From the IMG/VR virus record IMGVR_UViG_3300005253_000443, positions 1 to 45,195 of that record: a stretch of 45,195 nucleotides of DNA; one strand, given 5' to 3'. Position numbers and translations under genes: made by a program. The stretch comes from a virus. Below, in pieces: positions 1 through 6,857 of this stretch; position 1 is the first letter of the stretch; each line of letters opens with the position of its first letter. The notes below the pieces were generated by a model. That model saw only the letters and a program-made list of their open reading frames with translations. It was not told the DNA's origin and made no database searches.

Positions 1-121
1 AGGGTTCCGGGCTACCGGGCAACGGTCTTAGCTGGCCGGAAAACCCTTAATGGCTTAGAGAAGGGAAAACCAAGGGATAACGGGAAGGTAGGGCGCTGAG
101 TGATCAGCTTGCACCCATCAA
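1..121. repeat. Terminal direct repeat, left copy
   Basis: The first 121 bases are identical to 45075-45195. An exact repeat at both ends of a contig is the normal sign of a circular assembly whose ends overlap by one k-mer, so the molecule was probably closed or circularly permuted. A genuine short terminal redundancy is the alternative. The helix formed by 45072-45080 and 42-50 only makes sense if the ends are joined. Confidence 0.95.
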
Positions 122-257
122 AGTAGCGATTCTGGGAGATTGTTAATACCGAGCCGGAGTGGCCGTTATGAGTAGGTACTGAAGAGTGAATATAGGGAAC
201 AAAAATCGTCGTGATACGATTTACCCAATATTCTAATTTTAATTATAGAGGTACGAA

Positions 258-482
258 ATGAACGTATTAAAGACAAAAAGAGGATCAATCAGACAAATTC
301 TTGATCGTAAAAAAATCTATAACATCAGTTTCTACGCACGTAAAATTGGTAGACAAATTGATCGTCATGTTTCTAAAAGCGAAATATTAAGTATTCTTCG
401 TAAGATGGAACGAGAAGGTCAATTACGTTATAGTGTCGTAGGCAGTGCTGTCGTAGGTTTTACTCTTAAATGTATTGCTTAA
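258..482 (+). CDS. Small winged-helix-like protein encoded inside the RNA
   Basis: A 74-aa basic protein of unknown function. Residues 9-60 alternate helices and a short beta region (KSEILSILRKMEREGQLRYS) in the manner of a winged helix DNA- or RNA-binding domain; this is inferred from pattern only. The start has a good ribosome site (GAGGT, 8 bases upstream), the same GAGGTACGAA leader used by the gene at 1170. The whole gene lies in the loop closed by the 24-bp helix 177-200/513-536, so translation and RNA folding may affect each other. It could bind the RNA that carries it or regulate early transcription. Confidence 0.65.
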   Translation: MNVLKTKRGSIRQILDRKKIYNISFYARKIGRQIDRHVSKSEILSILRKMEREGQLRYSVVGSAVVGFTLKCIA

Positions 483-618
483 TTAAAAGGGGGTCGCTGA
501 TTTTGAATCGGCGTTCCCTATATTCACTCTTCGGTAGTATGCGATACAATCAGTAAAGCTGAATGGATCAGCTGCTATTGTATTTTGTACAATCCATTAA
601 ATGCCACAGGAGAAAAAA

Positions 619-1101
619 ATGGCAAGAAAAAACAGGGATCAGGGTATTCAACCTGGTGAGGATTCCGTTAAGAACGCCACGGAAGCTAAGAAGGACAGGA
701 ACAAATCACGTCGGGTAGCTAAGAGAAGTGCCCTCTTGATAATCCTGGCTTTCGTAGTAGACAACGATCCTAAGAAAAGTTTGGCTACTGAGGTAGCTTT
801 ACTGACCCCGGGTCAGCGGATGGGCGGAGGTGGTCCTTCAAAGCTGAAAGTCTTTGTTGATCTATTCATTGCGAATAGTGAAGTAAACGGCCTTCAGATT
901 TACCAGGATTTCGGTATTGGTCAAAGTGACATGCGGAAAATCGCACGTAATTTGATCAAGAGACAGAGCCCTGAAAAAAGGATCTGGGTCCATTATGATA
1001 AGGCTTCTGATACCTATTCCGTAAAGGGAGTCGGAAGTGAACCTCCTGAAGGTTGGACCGGTTATCGCCCAGTGGAAGTTGATGACGTAGAAATCATTTA
1101 A
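619..1101 (+). CDS. Basic DNA-binding-like protein, unknown function
   Basis: A 160-aa protein with a Lys/Arg-rich N-terminus (residues 1-37) followed by a globular part. Residues 75-135 contain helices and a final beta pair (IWVHYDKASDTYSV) that resemble a winged helix. I chose ATG 619 rather than the in-frame ATG 601 because CAGGAG lies directly before 619. The coding sequence is markedly more GC-rich than the rest of the genome, which suggests strong expression or a different origin. A terminator follows 20 bases after the stop, so this gene and the RNA upstream may form their own transcription unit. No family recognised. Confidence 0.6.
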   Translation: MARKNRDQGIQPGEDSVKNATEAKKDRNKSRRVAKRSALLIILAFVVDNDPKKSLATEVALLTPGQRMGGGGPSKLKVFVDLFIANSEVNGLQIYQDFGIGQSDMRKIARNLIKRQSPEKRIWVHYDKASDTYSVKGVGSEPPEGWTGYRPVEVDDVEII

Positions 1102-1120
1102 TTTTCACATAATGGTTATA

Positions 1121-1154
1121 GGGGAGCGGGTCGTAAGGTTCGCTCCCTTTTTTA
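1121..1154 (+). terminator. Rho-independent terminator
   Basis: GGGAGCG (1122-1128) pairs with CGCTCCC (1141-1147) around a 12-base loop and is followed by a run of six to seven T. It would end the transcript carrying the structured RNA and the 619-1101 gene. The SD of the next gene begins immediately after the T run. Confidence 0.8.
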
Positions 1155-1169
1155 ATGGAGGTACGAAAA

Positions 1170-1424
1170 ATGGTAGTGACCAAAAAGATGTGGTTGGATT
1201 GGTCTTATACCGAGAAAATGGAAGAGGATAGTCTTGGGTGGGTCTTTGAGGAACCTAAAAGGCATAATGGAATTCTTGAAGTTGGGGACATTATTGAACC
1301 AGATCACGATTTCATTTCTTTTGGAAGATTGAATGGGAAATCACTTTCTGGACCTGATTTTTCTATGGAGGAATTGTTTAGGTTCATTAAGGATGGAACG
1401 TTTCAATTAAAGGATGGTAAATGA
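1170..1424 (+). CDS. Small acidic hypothetical protein
   Basis: An 84-aa protein with no recognised domain, rich in Trp, Asp and Glu near the N-terminus. The in-frame ATG at 1155 is part of the sequence ATGGAGGTACG, which serves as the ribosome site for ATG 1170, so 1170 is the likely start. Its stop overlaps the region where the next gene begins, giving translational coupling. Position in the left early cluster suggests a host take-over or accessory role. Confidence 0.6.
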   Translation: MVVTKKMWLDWSYTEKMEEDSLGWVFEEPKRHNGILEVGDIIEPDHDFISFGRLNGKSLSGPDFSMEELFRFIKDGTFQLKDGK

Positions 1425-1425
1425 A

Positions 1426-1638
1426 ATGAGACCAGAACAAGGACCCTATTACAGACAAGTATTTCTACTTAAGAATCTAAAAGCTCGAATGATAATGAGC
1501 GATCGTACTGGTTTATATTCTCTGAAAGGGGATATAACCGAACAGGAAATGGACGCCTTTAGAATAGCTTTACGTCTTCTTGAACAATTTAATTTAGGCG
1601 ATATTGTTTCAGCTGATTCAGTAGACATACAAAAGTAA
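1426..1638 (+). CDS. Small hypothetical protein before hammerhead 1
   Basis: A 70-aa protein without recognised domain. ATG 1426 is preferred over ATG 1414 because AAAGGA (1409-1413) is at a usable distance from it. The gene starts one base after the upstream stop. Its TAA stop touches the first strand of hammerhead ribozyme 1 (stem II starts at 1638), so self-cleavage at 1671/1672 would leave this mRNA with a short 3' tail ending in a stable stem. Confidence 0.55.
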   Translation: MRPEQGPYYRQVFLLKNLKARMIMSDRTGLYSLKGDITEQEMDAFRIALRLLEQFNLGDIVSADSVDIQK

Positions 1639-1700
1639 GACCGAAACCAGAATCCCTTAAGGGTTCTGGTCACCGATTGTTAATCGGTCTGATGAGGTTT
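1638..1700 (+). ncRNA. Type II hammerhead ribozyme 1
   Basis: All invariant core elements are present and correctly ordered. Stem II 5' part AGACC (1638-1642) pairs with GGTTT (1696-1700, one G-U). The GAAA core is at 1643-1646. Stem III is CCAGAA/TTCTGG (1647-1652/1664-1669), extended by CCC/GGG. The cleavage triplet GTC is 1669-1671. Stem I is ACCGATT/AATCGGT (1672-1678/1682-1688). The CTGATGA core is 1689-1695. Stem II is the open stem, hence type II. Cleavage after C1671 would give a downstream mRNA with a 5'-OH and a 55-nt leader before ATG 1727. Confidence 0.9.
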
Positions 1701-1726
1701 AAAAAAATTATTGGGAGGTAAAGGAA

Positions 1727-1921
1727 ATGATGCTTCACATTGTTACAAAAGATTCTGAGTTAATTGAAACAATCTCTATAGATGATTGTGATTTAGATTC
1801 ATCTATTGATTTTGGTTCTCTTTGTCTTGACATTAAAGAAGCAATTAAAAGAGGAAGACGAATAGAAAAAGATCAAGAGGAGGTTCAAAATGGCGATGAG
1901 CGATCATTATACAAAAGTTAA
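1727..1921 (+). CDS. Small acidic hypothetical protein after hammerhead 1
   Basis: A 64-aa protein, acidic in residues 8-30 and basic/charged at the C-terminus; no domain recognised. The ribosome site GGGAGGTAAAGG lies just before the ATG. The block ATTATTGG(G)AGGTAA is shared with the starts at 2182 and 2313. The gene lies 55 nt downstream of the predicted hammerhead cut and its 3' end overlaps the next gene by 32 bases. Confidence 0.55.
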   Translation: MMLHIVTKDSELIETISIDDCDLDSSIDFGSLCLDIKEAIKRGRRIEKDQEEVQNGDERSLYKS

Positions 1922-2084
1922 AGTCAGTGTTTTACCCAAATGTGGTATTTGCAAAAAGCGTAAAGCCAAATATGATGGTAAAACTACTGGTTCATGGGCC
2001 TATATGTGTCAAGAATGTTTTGACATATACGGACTTGGCTTAGGTTTAGGTCTTGGTCAAGAATTAATTTTAAAAGATACTTAA
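1890..2084 (+). CDS. Zinc-ribbon protein with Gly-Leu repeat
   Basis: A 64-aa protein with two Cys pairs (CGIC at about residues 18-21 and CQEC at about 42-45) that would bind one zinc, followed by a GLGLGLGLG run before the C-terminus. Small proteins with this layout, CxxC then a WAYMC element and a Gly/Leu tail, recur in phages; their role is not known. GAGGAGG (1876-1882) supports ATG 1890. The 5' end overlaps the previous gene in another frame. It is followed directly by hammerhead 2. Confidence 0.75.
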   Translation: MAMSDHYTKVKVSVLPKCGICKKRKAKYDGKTTGSWAYMCQECFDIYGLGLGLGLGQELILKDT

Positions 2085-2093
2085 TCTATTACG

Positions 2094-2155
2094 AGATCGA
2101 AACGCTCTTATTAATTTAAGAGCGTCTATGAGTGTTACTCATACTGATGAGGTCT
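2094..2155 (+). ncRNA. Type II hammerhead ribozyme 2
   Basis: The complete core is present. Stem II AGATC (2094-2098) pairs with GGTCT (2151-2155, one G-U). The GAAA core is 2099-2102. Stem III is CGCTCTT/AAGAGCG (2103-2109/2118-2124), perfect. The U of the cleavage triplet is 2125 and cleavage falls after C2126. Stem I is TATGAG/CTCATA (2127-2132/2138-2143). The CTGATGA core is 2144-2150. Stem sequences differ from hammerhead 1 while pairing is kept, as expected for a selected RNA structure. The leader left on the downstream mRNA is again 55 nt (2127 to ATG 2182). Confidence 0.9.
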
Positions 2156-2181
2156 GAAAAAAATTATTGGAGGTAAGGGAA

Positions 2182-2316
2182 ATGGAAACAAAGAGTTATC
2201 CTGTTCATTGTTTAAAATGCGGTAATAAAACTTATCGCAAGGTTGGTCCTTTAGGTTGCTGTAATAAGTGTACTGGACTACTCGTCTGGACATTTATTGG
2301 AGGTAAAGGAAAATGA
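2182..2316 (+). CDS. 44-aa zinc-ribbon microprotein
   Basis: A 44-aa protein with HCLKC near residues 9-13 and CCNKC near 26-30, a compact four-cysteine zinc ribbon. ATTATTGGAGGTAAGGGAA precedes its ATG. The stop TGA overlaps the next ATG (ATGA, 2313-2316), and the end of this gene encodes the SD of the next one, so the two are translationally coupled. It is the second gene placed 55 nt after a hammerhead cut. Function unknown. Confidence 0.7.
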   Translation: METKSYPVHCLKCGNKTYRKVGPLGCCNKCTGLLVWTFIGGKGK

Positions 2317-2519
2317 AACAACTTATTGCGAGATATCCTTCGGGAGGAGTACAATATGCCTACGACACTAAAATCAACAGGGAACGAGCGGCGACGGCAT
2401 ATGCTTGTTTAGGATTCAATTCTTTAATAGGATTCGATTGGCTTGATACTTCTGATTGTCCTTTCGGATTATCGGTTCGAGTAATATCCGGTATTAAGTT
2501 TCGTCGTATAAATTGTTAA
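2313..2519 (+). CDS. Small hypothetical protein
   Basis: A 68-aa protein with no recognised family. It is preceded by TTATTGGAGGTAAAGG, the third copy of the SD block used at 1727 and 2182, and overlaps the stop of the zinc-ribbon microprotein by four bases. The terminator at 2529-2562 follows ten bases after its stop, so it is the last gene of the left early cluster. Confidence 0.6.
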   Translation: MKQLIARYPSGGVQYAYDTKINRERAATAYACLGFNSLIGFDWLDTSDCPFGLSVRVISGIKFRRINC

Positions 2520-2528
2520 AAGAAATTG

Positions 2529-2562
2529 AGACCTTGAATCACATGATTCAGGGTCTTTTTTT
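2529..2562 (+). terminator. Rho-independent terminator ending the early cluster
   Basis: AGACCTTGAATC and GATTCAGGGTCT (2529-2540 / 2545-2556, one G-U) form a long stem and are followed by seven T. It separates the hammerhead-bearing operon from the virion operon. Confidence 0.85.
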
Positions 2563-2612
2563 ATGCCCTAATCCTATAATAGTATTAAAGCTTATAAATA
2601 TGAAAATTACTA

Positions 2613-2641
2613 TTGTACATAATAATTTTAGGGCGTATAAT
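2613..2641 (+). promoter_or_regulatory. Sigma70-like promoter of the virion operon
   Basis: TTGTAC (2613-2618), a 17-base spacer and a perfect TATAAT (2636-2641). It lies between the terminator and the small terminase gene, with expected transcription start near 2648 and a very short leader. Another TATAAT at 2573-2578 lacks a clear -35 element. Confidence 0.7.
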
Positions 2642-2662
2642 TAAATAGGGTACGTGTATTGA

Positions 2663-3022
2663 ATGACTTTGGATGATAAGAAAGAGCATATTCTCCGATT
2701 AATTAAATTGGGGATGGAGGTTTATCGCGCTGAATTAATCACTGAATGTACAGAGGAAGAAATAGATGATATAGAAAAAGATAAAACATTTAGTAGAAGA
2801 ATAGAAATTCATGAAGCGATATGTGAAAAAGAACTTTTAGAAAAATTGGAAGATGCGATAGATATAGCTGCAGATAAGGGAAAATCTTCGGCCATTCAGT
2901 GGAAATTAGAAAGAATAAATCCAAGAAGATGGGGAAATAAAGAAGCAGAAGGAAGAAATATCGATCTAAAGAATCTGTCTATTGAATTAGTGGGAAAAGA
3001 TACTAATGACAAAAACGATTGA
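2663..3022 (+). CDS. terS: Terminase small subunit (TerS-like)
   Basis: A 119-aa protein that probably recognises packaging sites and loads the large subunit. Residues 3-45 form helices suited to a helix-turn-helix. The stretch IQWKLERINPRRWG (about residues 79-92) is typical of the central domain of many small terminases. It overlaps the large subunit gene by 17 bases. The leader has no strong SD, which fits the very short distance from the predicted transcription start. Confidence 0.75.
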   Translation: MTLDDKKEHILRLIKLGMEVYRAELITECTEEEIDDIEKDKTFSRRIEIHEAICEKELLEKLEDAIDIAADKGKSSAIQWKLERINPRRWGNKEAEGRNIDLKNLSIELVGKDTNDKND

Positions 3023-4283
3023 GATTATTGGAAAAGTTAAAGATACACTTGTAAATAATTGTAACAAGAGGCATAGAATAATCGTAGGTGGGAGAGGCAA
3101 AGGTGCCTCTTGGAGTATTGCAAGAATACTTCTTTTAAAAGGAATGTCAGAGCCTCGCTTTATTGTTTGCGTTCGTGAAGTTCAAAAAACAATTCAGAAT
3201 TCGGTTAAAAAACTTCTTGAAGATACTATTGAATCTCTTGGATTGGGATTTTTTTATAAGCCATATATTAGTGAAATACGAGGAATAAATGGAACCCGGT
3301 TTATTTTTCATGGATTAAGGGAATTTAATGCAGACAATATTAAATCTCTTGAAGGCGCTGATGATGCTTGGGTTGCAGAAGCTCAAACAATTTCTCGTCG
3401 TTCAATTAATATTTTTCGGCCAACCATTCGTAAAGAAGGTTCCACTGTCTGGTGGGATTTTAATCCGAGATATGAAACCGACTCAATCTATATTGATTAT
3501 ATTCTTAATAAAGATTCGAATGCAGAAGTTCTTTGGTTGAATTGGCGTCAAAATCCATGGTTCACTAATTCCATGATTATGGAAAAGGAATCGGATTATG
3601 ACAGAAATCCTGAAGAAGCGGAACATATATGGGAAGGTAAATTACGAGCGATGGGGGATAAATATGTTTGTCCTTCTACTCTTGTAGATATAGCGATTAA
3701 TAATGATATAGAGAAAGTCGATGGAAAAATTATGGTGGGCGCTGATATTGCTCATCAAGGTGGAGATGAAATAATATTTTATCGTCGACAAGGTCTTAAG
3801 ATCATTGATAGCTATATAAGCCGTTTTCAAAATGCTATTATCACACTTCAAGATTTGAAAGCTTTTGTAATTGATAGGTCTATTCCTATTAATATTGATA
3901 ATGGAGATATTGGAAAGGCAATAGCTGATTATTTGGAAAGGGACGGATACCTTGTAAATAGAATTAATTTTGGCGGAAAGCCAATAGATGAAATACATTA
4001 TGAAGATACTGTTACGGAGATGTATTTTAATCTTCGTGATAAGCTTAATCATATAGATATTCCTAATGATCAAGAATTGCGTTCTCAACTCATTCAAAGG
4101 AAATATAATTATATAGGTGGGCGACGCGGATATGAAGTAATGAAGATCGAGTCTAAAGATGATTTTAAGGAACATGCTATTAGTATACATAAATCACCTG
4201 ATAGGGCTGATGCGCTTGTTCTTTGTTTTTATGCAGCAAAAAGTTCGGCCTATTTACAAGACATAGGACATAATATCTTTTAG
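3006..4283 (+). CDS. terL: Terminase large subunit
   Basis: A 425-aa packaging motor with ATPase and nuclease. The Walker A-type GGRGKGAS is at residues 28-35 and a Walker B region ends in DDAWVAEAQ. WWDFNPRYETDSIY resembles the coupling motif of PBSX-type terminases. The nuclease half has acidic residues in MVGADIAHQGGDE, NIDNGDIG and SPDRADA, the usual three-site RNase H-like centre. Length is normal for the Terminase_3/PBSX group. The packaging mechanism cannot be read from this alone, but a circular assembly fits headful packaging. Confidence 0.93.
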   Translation: MTKTIEIIGKVKDTLVNNCNKRHRIIVGGRGKGASWSIARILLLKGMSEPRFIVCVREVQKTIQNSVKKLLEDTIESLGLGFFYKPYISEIRGINGTRFIFHGLREFNADNIKSLEGADDAWVAEAQTISRRSINIFRPTIRKEGSTVWWDFNPRYETDSIYIDYILNKDSNAEVLWLNWRQNPWFTNSMIMEKESDYDRNPEEAEHIWEGKLRAMGDKYVCPSTLVDIAINNDIEKVDGKIMVGADIAHQGGDEIIFYRRQGLKIIDSYISRFQNAIITLQDLKAFVIDRSIPINIDNGDIGKAIADYLERDGYLVNRINFGGKPIDEIHYEDTVTEMYFNLRDKLNHIDIPNDQELRSQLIQRKYNYIGGRRGYEVMKIESKDDFKEHAISIHKSPDRADALVLCFYAAKSSAYLQDIGHNIF

Positions 4284-4292
4284 GAGGATTAA

Positions 4293-4646
4293 ATGGAATT
4301 TCACGGACCAAGAACACAGATACTTGATGAAGGGGTCGCAACTAATCAAACAACCATTGTTTATACAGTACCAGCTAATAAAAAGTTTTTCCTTGTTGAA
4401 AGTATGGTTCATCCGACAACTGTCGCGATAGGAATCGGTTATGTCGAGATACGTAACGGATCAGGCGTGCGTGTTAGACATTTGAATCAGATAAACATAG
4501 ACACTCAAATTGGTGAATCACCCGCTGATCATTTTAATCCTGGATGGCCAATTGAATTACCAGAAGGATATGATATTACTATAGTAAGTAATGCAGCAGG
4601 TTTAACGGTTGAAGGCGATATATTCGGATTTGAGGTTGATGTATAA
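4293..4646 (+). CDS. Beta-rich protein between terminase and portal
   Basis: A 117-aa protein of unknown function, predicted to be nearly all beta strand (alternating hydrophobic residues, TIVYTVPANKKFFLVES, ending in GDIFGFEVDV). Such small beta-sandwich proteins often act as head fibre or decoration proteins. The AGGAGG ribosome site and position inside the head operon support a virion role, which is inference. Confidence 0.6.
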   Translation: MEFHGPRTQILDEGVATNQTTIVYTVPANKKFFLVESMVHPTTVAIGIGYVEIRNGSGVRVRHLNQINIDTQIGESPADHFNPGWPIELPEGYDITIVSNAAGLTVEGDIFGFEVDV

Positions 4647-4648
4647 AG

Positions 4649-5986
4649 ATGCTGTTTGGTAGAGGGAAAAAAGCTAAACATGAAAAACTCATTAAGACAA
4701 TAAAGATACAGGCAATAGAAGGTCAACATGATCAAGTAATTATTGAGTCTATGTTGACTGGTAGAAGATTAAATCTTTCTATTCCTGGGACCACTAATGC
4801 TTATACTAATTATGATAGTCAAGTAACAGAAACATATCGTAAATATAATGCTGAAGCTGATTTTGGAAATCAAGAAACAAGGGCGATTGTTGATTTGCGA
4901 ACTGCTTTTATAGCTGGTGAAGGAATATCTGTTTCTTGTAATGATGAAAATACAGCCATTTGGATTGAGGATTTTTTATTGAAGAATAGATTACAAGGAT
5001 TAGAATTCATAGATGCAGTTAAAGGTTCTGAAATGGCAGGACAATCCTTATGTTTATTAAAACAAAAAGAATGGCATGATGGGTCGATCTATATTAAAGT
5101 TATTCGTGTTCCTTATTCTTTTAAGATGCCGTACAGAGCAGTATATGATGATAATCTGATAAAGGAGAATGTGGTGGATGTCCAAATCAAAAGAGAAGGA
5201 GTTTGGGTATCCGCAAATTTCAAAGATTATGTATATACAAGACTTGGAGGTGATGACGGAAATACCTCTGGTCCAGTAACAAAAATAGGAACAATATTAA
5301 CAGATCTGGAAAATTATGACAGAGCCATTAAAGACATGAGACGCAATAATCATATTTTTGCCCGCATAACTCCGGTCTTCAAAGTGGAGACCGAGTCCGA
5401 GGGCACAGCATTAAGAGCTTTGCTCAATAAAATGAAATGGAAAATAGGTCATGCCTTTATAGGAACGGCAGGTTTTAGATATGAAACTCCTTCACAAGGG
5501 GCTCATGAAAATCTTCAAATTGAATTGGTAAGCACTATTAAGATAATATCATCGGTTACGGGAATTCCTGTTCATTGGCTTGGATATGTTGATTTGATGA
5601 GCAATAGGGCCACAGCCGATACTCTATATGAGTTGATAAAAAATGCGACAATTATTGAACGATCTATTTGGCAAGCATCTTTATATGATATTATAATAAA
5701 GAGTCAAGAATTATATATAAATGCTGGAGGAATTAATCTTAAAAAACTTAATTATGATTTTGAGATAAAGCTTCCTTTAATTGATTTTAGTGAATTTCTA
5801 AATCGTGTTAAGGCACTTAAACTTGCTTATATGGATAGAGCTATTTCTATTGATGATTATAGAAATGCTTTACCCGGTATTGATCCATTAAAGACTAAAC
5901 GTTCTTTAGAGAAAGAAGAAAAGGAAGAAGAAAACAATTTAATTAAAGTTGGTCAAAAATTAAAAGATGATTCACAGGAGGTGTGA
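4649..5986 (+). CDS. Portal protein
   Basis: A 445-aa protein that should form the dodecameric ring at the capsid vertex through which DNA enters. Evidence is position directly after the terminase, length, and an alpha/beta core containing ETRAIVDLRTAFIAGEGI near residue 80 and a later helical part with ITGIPVHWLGYVDLMSNRATA-like residues, as in SPP1/HK97-type portals where the helix follows a Gly-Pro-rich turn. The C-terminus (residues about 420-445) is charged and Lys/Glu-rich. It overlaps nothing; the next gene starts two bases after its stop. Confidence 0.85.
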   Translation: MLFGRGKKAKHEKLIKTIKIQAIEGQHDQVIIESMLTGRRLNLSIPGTTNAYTNYDSQVTETYRKYNAEADFGNQETRAIVDLRTAFIAGEGISVSCNDENTAIWIEDFLLKNRLQGLEFIDAVKGSEMAGQSLCLLKQKEWHDGSIYIKVIRVPYSFKMPYRAVYDDNLIKENVVDVQIKREGVWVSANFKDYVYTRLGGDDGNTSGPVTKIGTILTDLENYDRAIKDMRRNNHIFARITPVFKVETESEGTALRALLNKMKWKIGHAFIGTAGFRYETPSQGAHENLQIELVSTIKIISSVTGIPVHWLGYVDLMSNRATADTLYELIKNATIIERSIWQASLYDIIIKSQELYINAGGINLKKLNYDFEIKLPLIDFSEFLNRVKALKLAYMDRAISIDDYRNALPGIDPLKTKRSLEKEEKEEENNLIKVGQKLKDDSQEV

Positions 5987-5987
5987 A

Positions 5988-6338
5988 GTGGGTGAAGTAG
6001 TAAGTGTACAAGATTATTTTATTAAGAAAGAACCTGAGAAATACGAAAAGATATTCAAGAAAATAGAAAAAAATAAAAAAGGTATTTCTTCTAAAGACAT
6101 GAAGGTTTTAGAAAGGAAAACTAAAGAATTAGAAAGGAAAATTGAGAGATTAGAAGGAGCAATTAAAGAATTAAAACAAGAGGCAGTAGAAGAAGAAAAT
6201 GAATTAGTTCGATATAATAAACAATTAGAAAAAGAAATTGATAATTTAAAAAAAGAGATTGAACAATTAAAAGACAAAAATATTGGTATGGTCTCTTTGA
6301 TTAGAGAATTAAAGAAAGGAGGAGAAAATGCCTCGTAA
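5988..6338 (+). CDS. Coiled-coil protein
   Basis: A 116-aa protein, mostly one long Lys/Glu-rich coiled coil (about residues 30-110, heptads such as LERKIERLEGAIKELKQE). Start is GTG 5988, served by AGGAGGTG at 5976-5983; an upstream in-frame ATG at 5967 would overlap the portal and lacks an SD. The place between portal and protease suggests an assembly or accessory structural role, but no family is recognised. Confidence 0.6.
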   Translation: MGEVVSVQDYFIKKEPEKYEKIFKKIEKNKKGISSKDMKVLERKTKELERKIERLEGAIKELKQEAVEEENELVRYNKQLEKEIDNLKKEIEQLKDKNIGMVSLIRELKKGGENAS

Positions 6339-6375
6339 AGGAAGAAAAGGGAAGGGAAAGGGAGGAAAAAAATAA
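6328..6375 (+). CDS. 15-aa Lys/Gly-rich microprotein
   Basis: The encoded peptide is MPRKGRKGKGKGGKK. It has a strong SD (AAAGGAGGAG, 6315-6324), starts inside the end of the coiled-coil gene and ends in TAATG, whose last bases start the next gene. The coupling on both sides and the ideal SD argue that it is translated. The extreme charge could bind nucleic acid or act only as a coupling leader. No other evidence. Confidence 0.5.
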   Translation: MPRKGRKGKGKGGKK

Positions 6376-6857
6376 TGCCTTGGAGAGGGTATTCTCGACC
6401 TTTAAAAGTATCTACTTCGGAAGGTAAACAAATAATTGCGAATATTCGAAGGATTGGAGAAAACGTGATTATTGAAGTAAGTGAATATATTGAGGAAGTA
6501 AAGAAAGATGATCCTCCTTTTGCGAAGAATGGATTTATTCGGTTCTCTTGCAAATATGAAAAATATAGAGAAACTATAGAAATATTAACAAAATACCTTG
6601 AAGATTTATTCTTAAAAGGAATGGTAAATGAAGATATTTATACAGGCCTCGGAGCTAAACCTAAATCCAGAAAGGTTAAAGAAGATGATTTCCCCAGAGA
6701 AATTAGAATCTCTAAAGGGGAAGGGGATACTCCAAGCGTACCTTCTGGCGCACGAGGGAATAAGTCGTCCGAAGGTTCTGGGGGAGGGGAAACAAGAACT
6801 AAAGTGGCCAAAGTCAACGATACACCGACTGTGTCAAAAGATAAAAGAGGGGACTAA
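6375..6857 (+). CDS. Hypothetical head-region protein with low-complexity tail
   Basis: A 160-aa protein. The first 100 residues look globular (mixed beta and helix); the last 45 are Gly/Ser/Lys-rich and probably disordered. It is coupled to the 15-aa gene by TAATG. Its last 230 bases overlap the start of the protease/scaffold gene in another frame, which is unusual for a phage structural operon. The disordered tail coincides with the overlap, suggesting it is constrained by the other frame. Function unknown. Confidence 0.55.
   Translation: MPWRGYSRPLKVSTSEGKQIIANIRRIGENVIIEVSEYIEEVKKDDPPFAKNGFIRFSCKYEKYRETIEILTKYLEDLFLKGMVNEDIYTGLGAKPKSRKVKEDDFPREIRISKGEGDTPSVPSGARGNKSSEGSGGGETRTKVAKVNDTPTVSKDKRGD

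Larger units (their letters stand above)
1..600 (+). ncRNA. Candidate large structured RNA with an ORF in one loop
   Basis: I see a dense set of nested helices in a stretch far more GC-rich (about 58% in the first 60 bases) than the surrounding AT-rich DNA. Across the circular junction 45072-45080 pairs with 42-50 (9 bp), continued by 7-10/36-39, 11-14/29-32 and 15-17/23-25. Bases 95-99 pair with 104-108 around a GNRA-type GTGA loop. Bases 177-200 pair with 513-536 (24 bp, one G-U), and the loop of this helix holds hairpins 203-209/216-222 and 495-501/507-513 plus the whole 258-482 ORF. The 3' part folds as ATACAAT/ATTGTAT around AGCTGA/TCAGCT. Transcription could start near 45001 from the promoter at 44966-44994. 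No coding frame covers 1-257. Size and style recall the giant ornate RNAs (GOLLD, ROOL) of phages, but I recognise no family-specific sequence. Boundaries are approximate. Confidence 0.55.

Noticed and set aside
177-536. Small transposon bounded by 24-bp terminal inverted repeats
   Set aside because: No target site duplication is evident, the enclosed ORF is not transposase-like, and further helices outside the repeat fit an RNA better. Not fully excluded.
1-600. Group I or group II intron with internal ORF
   Set aside because: I could not find the group I R/S-type conserved elements or a group II domain V, and there is no split gene around it; the small ORF lacks homing endonuclease motifs.
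3358-3364. Further CTGATGA cores (also 12022-12028 and 16464-16470)
   Set aside because: They lie inside coding sequence and have no GAAA core, GUH site or stems at the right places.
3642-4190. 182-codon minus-strand frame inside the terminase gene
   Set aside because: It is a shadow of the terL coding frame; the plus strand has ATPase and nuclease motifs throughout.
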